DNA from: Acinetobacter bouvetii
GTDB lineage: Bacteria > Pseudomonadota > Gammaproteobacteria > Pseudomonadales > Moraxellaceae
Length of the DNA: 62,001 bases
Direction of reading: 5' to 3'
Assembly: GCF_902753875.1 (NCBI RefSeq)
Contig: NZ_CADDTS010000039.1
Location: forward strand, 1-62,001
A program made the position numbers and the translations under genes. The notes under the pieces were generated by a model that saw only the letters and a list, made by a program, of their open reading frames with translations, ran no database searches and was not told where the DNA came from. Of the stretch, positions 1-8,295 are shown one piece after another. The first letter of the stretch is position 1; each line of letters begins with the position of its first letter.

Positions 1-99
1 TCTTCTAGAGTGAGATGAGTATAGTTCATGATGCAACTTTGACTTTGGTCGGTCGGAAGCAAAATGCTAGCTCATCTTGCTTCCTTCCAATAATTTAAT

Positions 100-134
100 C
101 TCTGTTGCACTTCATTTGAGAATCTAAGCATCAT
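100..134 (+). mobile_element. IS30-like transposase 3'-end / terminal repeat scar
   Basis: The bases from 104 read VALHLRI-stop in frame. This matches the extreme C-terminus (VALQMLI-stop) of the IS30-family transposase at the other end of this window, and at DNA level the two share TGTTGCACTTCA and, 6 nt on, AATCTAAG. Upstream the frame is broken by a stop at 68-70 and I cannot recognise transposase sequence in 1-99. I read it as a decayed or partial IS30-family end. The match is short, so the assignment is tentative. Confidence 0.4.
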
Positions 135-183
135 AAAAAAAGCACCTTTGAATATTTCTAGTTGAAAGTGTCTAAAATTGAAT

Positions 184-234
184 AACATGGGAAATTAATG
201 ATACATATCGTGTATTTAATTAATTTCCCATGTT
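184..234. repeat. Long perfect palindrome (16-bp arms)
   Basis: The arm at 184-199 (AACATGGGAAATTAAT) is repeated exactly in inverted orientation at 219-234. Within the 19-nt loop, ATACA/TGTAT can add a further stem. It lies just downstream of the stop of the minus-strand nuclease gene (266), so it may be its transcript terminator. However, no T-run follows on either strand, which is unlike a standard Rho-independent terminator. It could also be a protein-binding or element-end palindrome. Confidence 0.6.
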
Positions 235-265
235 TATATATAATTTAAACCGCTTTTATTGCCTA

Positions 266-1438
266 TTATCTATCTTCTTTCAGGTAACTCTTTAACCGAT
301 TAAGCACTAATTTTTCAGTTAAATTATCTTTGTAACTAAAGTAGACAATATCCACACCATTAATTTTGCTGAGATGGAGCTTTTCCTTATCTCTTTGTTT
401 TGTTTTTTTCAGACCTTCTTCTCCCCCAAACAGATCAACAGCCACATAATGTTGTTTACCTTGATACTCGATAGCTAGATTTAGTTCAGGTACATAGACA
501 TCAAATCTTTGCCTATTTAACCAACTAGGTGATGCTTCTCTTTGAACTGTGAATTGTGGGAATAACAAATTAATGTAATTGAACAACAATGTTTCATTAA
601 TCCATCTTTCACCTATTCTAGCTACACTTTTCAAATCTCTGATCTGGTTTTCAGCTTCCCTTTCATCAATACCTTCTTGTATTGCGTGCTTAGCAATGTA
701 AGCACCATATCTGGCCTTAAATGCCGAACCATACATTGGATTGCAATACATTAAATCTGAGTTTATTTGGGTGCAAATGTGACAAATCGAATCTTTAAAT
801 GAATTAAGTGCCAACGCATTCTTAAGATGCGAATGCATATTTAAGATTTCATCACGTTTTTTAATGAGTGCTTTTTTAAAACATGAGCAAAAGAAACTCT
901 CCCCAGTCTTTTTGTTATAGAAAGTTTGCCTCCACTCATACATACCTAATTTCGATGGCAAGAGTTCGGAGGTTATTGTCATTTGTAAATATAGTTTATT
1001 TAAAAAATCTAGTGGAATTTCTACAGAAAGAAGATTTATTGATGTTTTGTTTTTTGTCTTCAGCTTGGTGTTTTTGATCTTATAGTTCCTAGTAATTCCT
1101 CCACCATATTGGAAATCAGACAACTGCACAAATGAAGGAAGTATAATGTCTGTAACCTCCAGATCAGTATCCTTATGGCTGCTTAGGTCAAATTGAACAT
1201 AAGGGAGTGTCATCTTCCCTTCGTCCATATACTCTTTTAGAGATAAGTGATGATCATAATACTCATTGTGGTATTTATGCCTTACATCGGTTATCAAGAC
1301 TGAATCAGGAATGCTAAGAAAATGCCTAAGAGCTTCGTATATATCTTCAAAAATAGTCGTTTTTTTTCGTTCAAGATTCTTCAGGCATAGTGCAAGAAAA
1401 TCATCTTCTGAAAATTCATATCGCAACTCCACATTCAT
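266..1438 (-). CDS. Orphan protein with C-terminal PD-(D/E)XK-type nuclease domain
   Basis: A 390-aa protein of unknown role. Its last ~115 residues look like a restriction-endonuclease-fold domain. A conserved Glu region (E277/E282) is followed by WLNRQRFDVYVPEL with D313, then LAIEYQGKQH with E324, Q326 and K328, then FGGEEGL and RDKEK. This arrangement (E...D...ExQ/K, followed by a basic helix) is seen in many uncharacterised bacterial nucleases. Residues 1-170 match nothing I know. A central Cys cluster (C184, C186, C219, C222, C232) could bind zinc. There is no signal peptide or membrane segment. AAGGA lies directly against the ATG, a poor spacing, so the start is not certain. The gene is AT-rich, stands alone between a transposon scar and a TRAP operon, and looks acquired. 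A defence or DNA-repair role is possible but is inference. Confidence 0.7.
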   Translation of the reverse strand: MNVELRYEFSEDDFLALCLKNLERKKTTIFEDIYEALRHFLSIPDSVLITDVRHKYHNEYYDHHLSLKEYMDEGKMTLPYVQFDLSSHKDTDLEVTDIILPSFVQLSDFQYGGGITRNYKIKNTKLKTKNKTSINLLSVEIPLDFLNKLYLQMTITSELLPSKLGMYEWRQTFYNKKTGESFFCSCFKKALIKKRDEILNMHSHLKNALALNSFKDSICHICTQINSDLMYCNPMYGSAFKARYGAYIAKHAIQEGIDEREAENQIRDLKSVARIGERWINETLLFNYINLLFPQFTVQREASPSWLNRQRFDVYVPELNLAIEYQGKQHYVAVDLFGGEEGLKKTKQRDKEKLHLSKINGVDIVYFSYKDNLTEKLVLNRLKSYLKEDR

Positions 1439-1603
1439 TCCTTGCTAAGTGGAAAATATAAATTGAAGCCTATTCACAATGATTTATTAAGTCAAATCAC
1501 TTACTGAGGAAGTGCCATGATCAATCAATACAATTCATTTTAGCTTTTATAATTTATATATAATTTACCAGTAAGATTCATTTGAAATTATTTTCATCAA
1601 AGC

Positions 1604-1632
1604 AAAAAAGATCCCATTAAGAGATCTTTTTT
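1604..1632 (-). terminator. Rho-independent terminator of the TRAP-permease gene
   Basis: AAAAAAGATC and GATCTTTTTT form an inverted repeat with a short loop, so the minus-strand transcript ends in a run of U. It lies 63 nt past the stop of the permease gene. Confidence 0.75.
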
Positions 1633-1694
1633 GTATACTTTATATAGATTACTTAACTAATAATAACTAAAGATACTGTTTTTTGCATTATGAG

Positions 1695-3893
1695 TTAATG
1701 ATACCAATTAAACAATTTAAAAATGTATGGTGCATAGGTCACAATCAACAAGGATGGGAACAACACCATAATTGGTAACAACCAGCGTTCGTAACGATAA
1801 TAGAACTTGGTGTATTTGGCTTTGGCTTCGGCATCGGCCGCCCGAACCTCATCATCCCCTACAGACATTCGGGTCAATAGATGGTTCAGTGCCACAGGTG
1901 GTGTCACATAACCCAACTCAAATGCAACAAGTACAATCATCCAGAAATGAATTGGATGAATACCATTTTCGTAGGCCACAGGTGCAATGGTTGCAGCTAC
2001 TAAAATGACCGCACCAAACGGATCGGTGGTCATCCCGACAATTGCCAACAGCAATGCAATAAATGCCAGTGAAATATAGATATTGCCTAAATGCGTTGGC
2101 AATAATTCAACAATTTCACTACGCTCAATCAAACCACCGACACTTGCCGACAGCGCCATCAAAATAATCAGGGCACCAATATGTCCTACAGTTTCTGCTG
2201 AAGCGAACCAGAGCGAATGACCAAAACCACGTGATTTCTCACCCGCATGCGGGGTATGCTCACGCATAAAGGTCGATTGCTGTTCATGTTCCAAAGCTAA
2301 AGCAGCATGACGGTCTGGTGGCGTTGCAAAACGATCGCCCCACCATTTATCAAACATAATATATGCGATCAGGATAATTGGCAGAATCACAGGTGCTGTG
2401 AATTCATCCATCTTGGTATCCAGACCATACTTATAGAAAGCAATCACTACAATTGTAATCACAATATACGGAATCACTGGCACAATTGCTTTTAACATGC
2501 CCGGTACCGCCACTTTAGGCGAGTTTACACGGAAGCGGGTTTCGGCCAGATACAACGATACCCCAAGGAAAATCAACGCGGTCAGCCAAAAAACATAGAT
2601 CCCGTGATTGAACAGCTCATCCGAAGTAACATGACGGCTATCCAGCATGGAAATCAGAATCACCAGCAAGCACGGACGTATCACTACACCCAGCGAGCCT
2701 GACATTGCCGAAACCGCCAAGGCATATTGACGGCGAGAACCCGAGTTCCAGACTTCCTTGTAAATAATCGCACCGGCAGCCACAACGAAAATCCCCGATG
2801 CACCGGTATAAGCAGTTGGAATGGCCGCCGCAATCAAGATCAGCCAGGTGAGCGTTTCAGGTGCCAGGTTCCATGGACGTAAAATACCCAGGAACAAATC
2901 CATCACCCGGGTTTGAGTCAGTAACATCCCTGCCCAGATGAACAGCGCAAGGTTCAAGAAAATGCCTGAGAACTCTACCAAAATACCCAGATAAATCCCT
3001 TGCCCCATTGGATAGTCCATGAAGAAGGTAAACACAATCCCGGTCAGCAAGGCCATGTAGGCATATAAAGGTACGCTCAATAGCGCTAAACCCAAATTAC
3101 CTTTACTTTCCTCTTTGGCTACTGGTGGTTTAAAAAATTGTAATAAACTGATCAAGGTCAAGCTAATAAACAGGAAAATCCACAGCCAGTAAACCACCAG
3201 CGTTTCATAGGTGGAGGTCACGCCTGAATTGATAATCGAGTGATACTGACTGAGTACCGAAGCTGTCAATAGACCATTCCCCAGCACCATAAACAGCGCA
3301 TAAACCCGATAATCCAGTTTCGTAGTTGGCGCACGCAAACCAATATGATGAAACTTCACAGATGCAGTAATAGCCGCAACCACCACCATCAGTAATAAAA
3401 TAATGACCCGGTTTTCAGTACCAAATTTAAAAACACCAAAGAATGAGGTTTCAAGAGTACGGTAGCTTCTGATGGTTGGATGATCATTAATATATTTAAC
3501 CGCTTTGTCGTAGAACTGATATTTTTCTTCGCACTGTTGCTGTCCTGCCAGTACTGAGGCACGAACATCGGCTTCAGAAGTTGTTCCAAATATATCGGCA
3601 AATTCATCATTGGCATTGGCTTTCATCTGCTTTTGAACTTGCGCATCGATATTCGGATGTCGGTCACAGCTAGGTTTAGCCGGTTCTGCACGCAGAAAAG
3701 AGTATTGCATGCCAATTTCTTCATTGCCATACAAACGCTCGCCTACACGTAATAGCTGACCATGAATCATCTCACCTGTACCAATGATGAGTGTTAGCAA
3801 AAGTAATAATAGAATGACAAAAGTCGAAATCCACTCTGTCCATATATAACGTAACAGACCTAATCCTGATCTGTTGTTTTCATCATTTTGCAT
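1695..3893 (-). CDS. TRAP transporter large permease (DctM-type, with N-terminal DctQ-like part)
   Basis: About 732 aa, far longer than a plain DctM (~430 aa). The N-terminal ~250 residues hold a membrane segment (WISTFVILLLLLLTLIIG), a ~100-residue hydrophilic loop with Cys residues, and three or four further helices. This looks like a fused small (DctQ-like) subunit. The rest is a DctM-type multi-helix permease with GASG and GMTTDPFGA re-entrant-loop-like motifs. TRAP systems import organic acids using the sodium or proton gradient and normally need a periplasmic DctP binding protein; none is encoded here. I chose the ATG at 3893 because AGGA sits 6 nt before it; the ATG 27 nt upstream (3920) has no ribosome-binding site. 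Followed by a terminator. Confidence 0.85.
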   Translation of the reverse strand: MQNDENNRSGLGLLRYIWTEWISTFVILLLLLLTLIIGTGEMIHGQLLRVGERLYGNEEIGMQYSFLRAEPAKPSCDRHPNIDAQVQKQMKANANDEFADIFGTTSEADVRASVLAGQQQCEEKYQFYDKAVKYINDHPTIRSYRTLETSFFGVFKFGTENRVIILLLMVVVAAITASVKFHHIGLRAPTTKLDYRVYALFMVLGNGLLTASVLSQYHSIINSGVTSTYETLVVYWLWIFLFISLTLISLLQFFKPPVAKEESKGNLGLALLSVPLYAYMALLTGIVFTFFMDYPMGQGIYLGILVEFSGIFLNLALFIWAGMLLTQTRVMDLFLGILRPWNLAPETLTWLILIAAAIPTAYTGASGIFVVAAGAIIYKEVWNSGSRRQYALAVSAMSGSLGVVIRPCLLVILISMLDSRHVTSDELFNHGIYVFWLTALIFLGVSLYLAETRFRVNSPKVAVPGMLKAIVPVIPYIVITIVVIAFYKYGLDTKMDEFTAPVILPIILIAYIMFDKWWGDRFATPPDRHAALALEHEQQSTFMREHTPHAGEKSRGFGHSLWFASAETVGHIGALIILMALSASVGGLIERSEIVELLPTHLGNIYISLAFIALLLAIVGMTTDPFGAVILVAATIAPVAYENGIHPIHFWMIVLVAFELGYVTPPVALNHLLTRMSVGDDEVRAADAEAKAKYTKFYYRYERWLLPIMVLFPSLLIVTYAPYIFKLFNWYH

Positions 3894-4076
3894 GTGTATT
3901 CCTATTTTTATTTTGGTCATTACAAGCGATTCAGTAATGCCAATCTTGCTTTATGAACAGAGAATATCCTTTCCCTATCCAATCTCTTTATTGTTGTCTA
4001 CAAATTTGCATGAACTACCTGTGAATGAAAATGACAATATGCATTTTCTTTTCTGTTTTAAATGTCAATCTCAGTA

Positions 4077-4646
4077 CTATTCAAAAAAATATTCCCATAA
4101 AACATATATCATTGCGATCATGACACCACCAATCACCCCCAATAAATGTGCTTCAACCAAAACAGGACTACCAATCAATTCAGCAGTTCCGACACTGCCC
4201 ATGGTATTTTCCCAAATCAATTTTCCCAAGATAAGACACAAAACCAAAGCTGCAAAGCTGCGCTCTTTTTTATATAGCAGATGGACACTTGCAACTGCGA
4301 CATAAGCACCATGTAAAACCCCAGACAGGCCTGCATAGGCTTCAATATTTGGAAAGAAATAATAAAAACTAAGACTAATAAAAGGAGGAAGTAGAAGTAA
4401 TAAGGCTGCGAAATGCCATATTTTGACGCGTGGAAAAATAAAAGGTAAACAAGCGAAAGCCAGCATATTCAGTGCATAATGAGTCCAGCCCACATGAACC
4501 CAATGTGCGGTCCATAAACGCCAAAATTCTTTCAATAAACCAGCTTGCCAATAAATAAACCAATCTGAAAAAACCTGAAGACATGCCGAAAATGACACAA
4601 CAAATGCAATAAAAATAATTTTTTGCATTACAAATTGGTCTCTCAT
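4077..4646 (-). CDS. Rhombosortase-like rhomboid intramembrane serine protease
   Basis: A ~189-aa polytopic membrane protein. It shows the rhomboid landmarks: HVGWTHYALN near residue 60 (supporting His/Asn), GLSGVLHG with the nucleophile Ser near residue 108, and VEAHLLG with the catalytic His near residue 167. Its short length and the GLSGvLHG form fit the rhombosortase (RrtA) branch, which processes GlyGly-CTERM proteins before surface release. No GlyGly-CTERM substrate is encoded in this window. GAGG lies 8 nt before the ATG at 4646; an ATG at 4652 is only 2 nt from it and less likely. The gene lies between the lipoprotein and TRAP genes on the same strand, with gaps too wide (80-180 nt) to prove one operon. 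Confidence 0.75.
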   Translation of the reverse strand: MRDQFVMQKIIFIAFVVSFSACLQVFSDWFIYWQAGLLKEFWRLWTAHWVHVGWTHYALNMLAFACLPFIFPRVKIWHFAALLLLLPPFISLSFYYFFPNIEAYAGLSGVLHGAYVAVASVHLLYKKERSFAALVLCLILGKLIWENTMGSVGTAELIGSPVLVEAHLLGVIGGVMIAMIYVLWEYFFE

Positions 4647-4726
4647 TGACATGCCCTCAGCTTAGAAATGGTTTATCAAAAACCATTTATTCAGGCCAGT
4701 TAAAATTTACTTTGAATGACTACAAT

Positions 4727-5779
4727 TTAGGATGAAGATGCTTCTTTTTCATCAAACAAATCATCTAGATTTGCTGAGTCATCCTTTTCATCCCAAAAAC
4801 GCTGCATGCCTTCATCGCTAGAACGAATACCGGTATGTTCCGTCCAGTAACGGTCAGAAATTCCCTGAACCATGTTCTGGGCCATGCTGTCTACTAACCT
4901 GAATTGTGGATTGACTGGCTTTTCTTCAGAACGTGAAGCAGCAAAAGTTTTTAGTGCATCACGAATCTTGCCATCATCACCACTGGCCTGAGCTGCCACT
5001 GCATACAAGGCATGCGACAGACGCACCCCTTTTTGCTCACCTAATTGCACCGATTCTTTTAAGGTTTGATAAGGATCAGGTTTTCCATCTCCCGCACCTG
5101 GTAATAAAGTCCAAATCACGGCACGTGCCGCATTAGGCGCACCCCAAAATTTGGCATTGTCCAGACACACCATACCGCGCTCCACCACCGCTGCAATATC
5201 TTTAGGTACATTGACTGCACCACCAGAATTAATATCGTTGGTCATGGCCTGTAAACCACTGATCATCCCCATCAGATAGACAGTTTGATCCAGATCACTT
5301 CTCATTTTCGGGCAACCATCACCCAGTGCTTTATTATATTTTGCTTCCCAACGCTTTTCTAAAAGTTGGTAGCCTGCGTACTGGCGCTGTGCAGCAATGG
5401 CAGCCCAGCGTTTTTGCTGGATTCGTGCATCTTGAGCTTCTGAGACTTGTCCTGCTTTAGAGGCGCGTAAATAATGCAGTTCTGCTTCCAGCGCCTGATT
5501 TTCAGCACAAATACCGGAAGAAGCGTATAAAAGTACGGCAATACGGGTTGGATCTGCCCCCATATCTTTGGTTGACATAATGGCGGGAGTTAATGCATTG
5601 CCTGAATTACATGCCATATCGGCATCATCCATGGCCAAAATTGGCGGGACAATATGCTTCTCACTAAAACCCAGTGCAACATTGGCACCTGTTTTCACCA
5701 CTTGAGAACAACCTGAGAATAAAAAACTTGCAACTGTTATAACAGCCATACCTTGGCATATTTTTTGGACTTTCGACAT
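4727..5779 (-). CDS. Cys-rich lipoprotein of unknown function (possible TRAP-associated T-component relative)
   Basis: A ~350-aa predicted outer-membrane or periplasmic lipoprotein. The N-terminus is a type II signal peptide ending in LFSGC, with the lipidated Cys at about residue 24. The mature part is helical, soluble and has several more Cys residues (ACNSG, GICAE, DGCP, VCLDN). Its all-helical, repeat-like layout and its position beside a TRAP permease suggest a relation to the TatT/T-component lipoproteins that accompany some TRAP systems. I infer that from layout and neighbours and cannot show it from a motif. The ATG at 5779 is chosen because GAGGACAGGA precedes it and it puts the signal peptide at the N-terminus; the ATG at 5812 would add 11 polar residues. 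It ends in an acidic, Ser-rich tail. Confidence 0.7.
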   Translation of the reverse strand: MSKVQKICQGMAVITVASFLFSGCSQVVKTGANVALGFSEKHIVPPILAMDDADMACNSGNALTPAIMSTKDMGADPTRIAVLLYASSGICAENQALEAELHYLRASKAGQVSEAQDARIQQKRWAAIAAQRQYAGYQLLEKRWEAKYNKALGDGCPKMRSDLDQTVYLMGMISGLQAMTNDINSGGAVNVPKDIAAVVERGMVCLDNAKFWGAPNAARAVIWTLLPGAGDGKPDPYQTLKESVQLGEQKGVRLSHALYAVAAQASGDDGKIRDALKTFAASRSEEKPVNPQFRLVDSMAQNMVQGISDRYWTEHTGIRSSDEGMQRFWDEKDDSANLDDLFDEKEASSS

Positions 5780-5937
5780 TTTCCTGTCCTCTATAATTGT
5801 GTTTATGTCCATAGCAACTAAACATATCAGATGAGAAATCTGAATAAAAGAGTATTTACTCTAATTGGATTTAATACTTTGCCATGAAATGAGCTCAAGA
5901 AAATTGACTGTATTCCATCAAGTTAGAAATTTTGGGC

Positions 5938-5975
5938 AAAAAAAAGTAGCATTGCGACGGTTCGGCACATGCTAC
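5938..5975 (-). terminator. Rho-independent terminator after the 36-aa membrane protein gene
   Basis: GTAGCAT at 5946 pairs with ATGCTAC ending at 5975. On the minus strand the hairpin is followed by seven or eight U residues. It sits 18 nt past the stop of the small gene at 5994-6104, which supports that gene being a separate transcription unit. Confidence 0.75.
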
Positions 5976-5993
5976 TTATCAAGGGGTCAAAGC

Positions 5994-6104
5994 CTAACGG
6001 CTTTCATGTTGTGCAAATCGATCCTTCAGCACAGTTCCTAGTCGTCCAATAACAATTGCTAAAACAATTGCTACCACCAGAAACATCCAAGTTGGAATCA
6101 CCAT
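5994..6104 (-). CDS. Unlisted 36-aa single-pass membrane protein
   Basis: An ATG at 6104, preceded by GAGG at 8 nt spacing, opens a 36-codon frame starting MVIPTWMFLVV. A single hydrophobic helix (about residues 6-20) is followed by a positively charged tail with GRLGTVLKDR. N-out/C-in topology fits the positive-inside rule. The frame has its own strong terminator 18 nt downstream. The combination of good ribosome-binding site, clean membrane helix and dedicated terminator argues that it is real, though it is too short for most gene finders. No function can be given; many such peptides modulate larger membrane complexes. Confidence 0.65.
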   Translation of the reverse strand: MVIPTWMFLVVAIVLAIVIGRLGTVLKDRFAQHESR

Positions 6105-6296
6105 GATGATGTCCTCATTTGCTGTTGGTAGATTTAATGTACATTTTGTGTAAATTTTTCTGAGGTAAAATTGTCTAACAATTCAAATTTTTCGTATTTT
6201 TATGCTCAATCTGTCTTACAAAAAATCTTATTTTTTATTTATCTGTTTGATTATTAATATTTTTATAAAAATAAAATAAACCCAACTGTCTAACAA

Positions 6297-6689
6297 TCAG
6301 GTTAATTTCGCCAATTTTTTCAAGGCTTTCCATTGCTGAAAGGGTAATTGATCCATCCAGATTAATACTGGTCTGGCCTGAAAATGTTGGAAATACACCA
6401 CAATATAGAGCTGATGATCAATCATGTGACTCATCGAAACACGTTGCACCCACTCGGTTTTTGCATGAGAAAGTGACCACTCACGCGCATCCAGATGTTC
6501 CAGACTGATCGGCTCGAGTGCTTTTAAACCATAGACATAGGCCAGCACGCCCAACAGGGTACACAGCAACCACAACCAGACAGGCAACAGTTGCTGCAAC
6601 AGTACGATCACTACTGTAAAAATGGTCAGCTGAAAGACAAAAGCCAAACGGCTACGTTTCAGCAGAAAAGCGCGATTAGCCGTGGACAT
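6297..6689 (-). CDS. YgfX/CptA-like small membrane protein
   Basis: A 130-aa protein with two adjacent hydrophobic helices near the N-terminus (about residues 15-55), followed by a soluble domain ending in WKALKKLAKLT. Its size, two-helix hairpin and position, with its start overlapping the end of sdhE by 14 nt, match YgfX (CptA), which is encoded directly after SdhE (YgfY/CptB) in many Gammaproteobacteria. YgfX has been described as a membrane partner or toxin-like component affecting the cytoskeleton in E. coli; whether that holds here is unknown. Translational coupling to sdhE is likely. Confidence 0.65.
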   Translation of the reverse strand: MSTANRAFLLKRSRLAFVFQLTIFTVVIVLLQQLLPVWLWLLCTLLGVLAYVYGLKALEPISLEHLDAREWSLSHAKTEWVQRVSMSHMIDHQLYIVVYFQHFQARPVLIWMDQLPFQQWKALKKLAKLT

Positions 6690-6933
6690 AATGTTTCAGT
6701 TTGACAATTAAATCTTTCATTTCAGGACGCGGTGGTTCAGAAACTTCCATAAACCAGTCCAGTAAATCAGGATCTTCTTGTGCCACCAATTCAGCAAACA
6801 CTTGTTTTTCTGCTTCATCCGCCTTCAGATAATAATTTTTAACATAGGGGTCAAAGTACACATCGATTTCTTTTAAGCCACGACGAGCACGATAAATGAC
6901 TTTACGTTCTTCTAGACTGATTTCTTCGCTCAT
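6676..6933 (-). CDS. sdhE: FAD assembly factor SdhE (YgfY/CptB)
   Basis: An 85-aa protein with the family signature RARRGLKEIDVYFDPYV near the N-terminus, then the acidic helical part ending in EDPDLLDWFME. SdhE helps attach FAD covalently to the flavoprotein subunits of succinate dehydrogenase and fumarate reductase. I chose the ATG at 6933 because GGGGACAGCT precedes it and it gives the usual family length of 80-95 aa. A longer frame back to 7050 would add 39 residues without homology. ygfX follows with an overlap. The succinate dehydrogenase genes themselves are not in the window. Confidence 0.88.
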   Translation of the reverse strand: MSEEISLEERKVIYRARRGLKEIDVYFDPYVKNYYLKADEAEKQVFAELVAQEDPDLLDWFMEVSEPPRPEMKDLIVKLKHYVHG

Positions 6934-7104
6934 AGCTGTCCCCAAGTGTGTGAAAATTTTTGCTAGTTTAACCCATCCGCCTGCCCTATTTCGACTCATT
7001 TCCCTGAATTGACCAAATTCATCATTGCCGTGATGGATTTGAGCATTCATCTCATTGTCACTGCTTTAGCAATCTTCTAATTTTTAAATCATTATTATTA
7101 TTTA

Positions 7105-8292
7105 ATGGACAATATCACCATGCAATCAGGGATGATTCGACCACTGGCCAATATGTTGCCACGTAATTTATTTAATGCAGAGCATGAGGCTTTTCGTGAA
7201 ACAGTACGAAAATTTTATGCCAAAGAAGTTGTGCCCAATACCGCCAAATACGAACAGCAGCAGCATGTCGACCGTGACTTGTGGAATAAAGCCGGTGCCA
7301 TGGGACTGTTGTGCGCCACCATGCCAGAACAGTATGGCGGCTCAGGGGTAGATCGTTTGTATAGCATGATCCTGATTGAAGAACAGGCTTACGCCATGGA
7401 TTCATCCACCGGCTTCTCGCTGCATTCAGATATTGTCGCAAATTACATCTTCAATTTTGGCAATGAACAACAGAAACAGCAATGGTTACCCAGAATGGCT
7501 TCCGGTGAAGTCGTCACTGCCATTGCCATGACCGAACCGGGAACCGGCTCCGACCTGCAAGCGGTGCGTACCACCGCTGTAGCAGAGGGTGATGAGTATG
7601 TGATCAATGGTTCAAAAATCTTTATCACCAATGGTTATTTATGCGATATGGCAATTGTGGTCTGCAAAACCGGCAGTAGTGATAAAGGCTCTGCCAATCT
7701 GTCTTTAATCATGGTCGAGGCAGATCGTTGCGGTTTTAGCAAAGGCAAACCGTTAAATAAAATTGGCATGAAAGGACAAGATACCTGTGAACTGTTCTTT
7801 GAAAATGTCCGCGTGCCGAAAGAAAACCTGTTAGGCATGGAAGGCATGGGTTTTATGATGCTAATGAAAGAGCTGGCTTGGGAGCGCATGCTGGTGGCAA
7901 TTATTTGCCAAGCCGGTGCTGAAGCAGCCTTTGCACACACCGTGCAATATACCAAACAGCGCCAGGCTTTCGGCAAACTAATCAGCGCTTTTCAAAACAC
8001 CCGTTTCAAACTGGCTGAATTACGTACTGAAATCGATTTCTGCCGTGTCTATTTAGACCGTTGTATGCAACTACAACTCACTGAAAATCTGGGCATTGAT
8101 GCAGCTGCAGCCGCCAAATACAAAATTTCGGAAATGTTTTCCAAAGTAGTGGATGAATGTCTGCAATTGCATGGCGGTTATGGTTACATGATGGAATATC
8201 CGATTGCCCGTGCTTATATCGATAATCGGGCTAACCGGATCTATGCCGGCACCAATGAGATTATGAAAGAACTGATCTCTCGATCTTTATAA
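7105..8292 (+). CDS. Acyl-CoA dehydrogenase (LCAD/IVD-type active site)
   Basis: A 395-aa FAD enzyme oxidising acyl-CoA to trans-2-enoyl-CoA. FAD-binding signatures TEPGTGSD (about 143-150) and KIFITNG (171-177) are present, with the C-terminal LQLHGGYGYM and YAGTNEIMKEL. The position that is Glu in medium- and short-chain enzymes (YEGT) is Ala here, while Glu is present in helix G within ELAWERM (E260). This is the arrangement of long-chain and isovaleryl-CoA dehydrogenases. The start is uncertain: the ATG at 7105 has no clear ribosome-binding site, and ATGs at 7120 and 7132 are alternatives. It is divergent from sdhE and ends at a strong hairpin. Its substrate cannot be fixed from sequence. 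Confidence 0.88.
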   Translation: MDNITMQSGMIRPLANMLPRNLFNAEHEAFRETVRKFYAKEVVPNTAKYEQQQHVDRDLWNKAGAMGLLCATMPEQYGGSGVDRLYSMILIEEQAYAMDSSTGFSLHSDIVANYIFNFGNEQQKQQWLPRMASGEVVTAIAMTEPGTGSDLQAVRTTAVAEGDEYVINGSKIFITNGYLCDMAIVVCKTGSSDKGSANLSLIMVEADRCGFSKGKPLNKIGMKGQDTCELFFENVRVPKENLLGMEGMGFMMLMKELAWERMLVAIICQAGAEAAFAHTVQYTKQRQAFGKLISAFQNTRFKLAELRTEIDFCRVYLDRCMQLQLTENLGIDAAAAAKYKISEMFSKVVDECLQLHGGYGYMMEYPIARAYIDNRANRIYAGTNEIMKELISRSL

Positions 8293-8295
8293 ATC

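Noticed and set aside
3874..4305. 143-codon plus-strand frame antisense to the rhombosortase gene
   Set aside because: It is a shadow of the rhomboid gene and the 5' end of the TRAP gene; the opposite strand has clear catalytic motifs.
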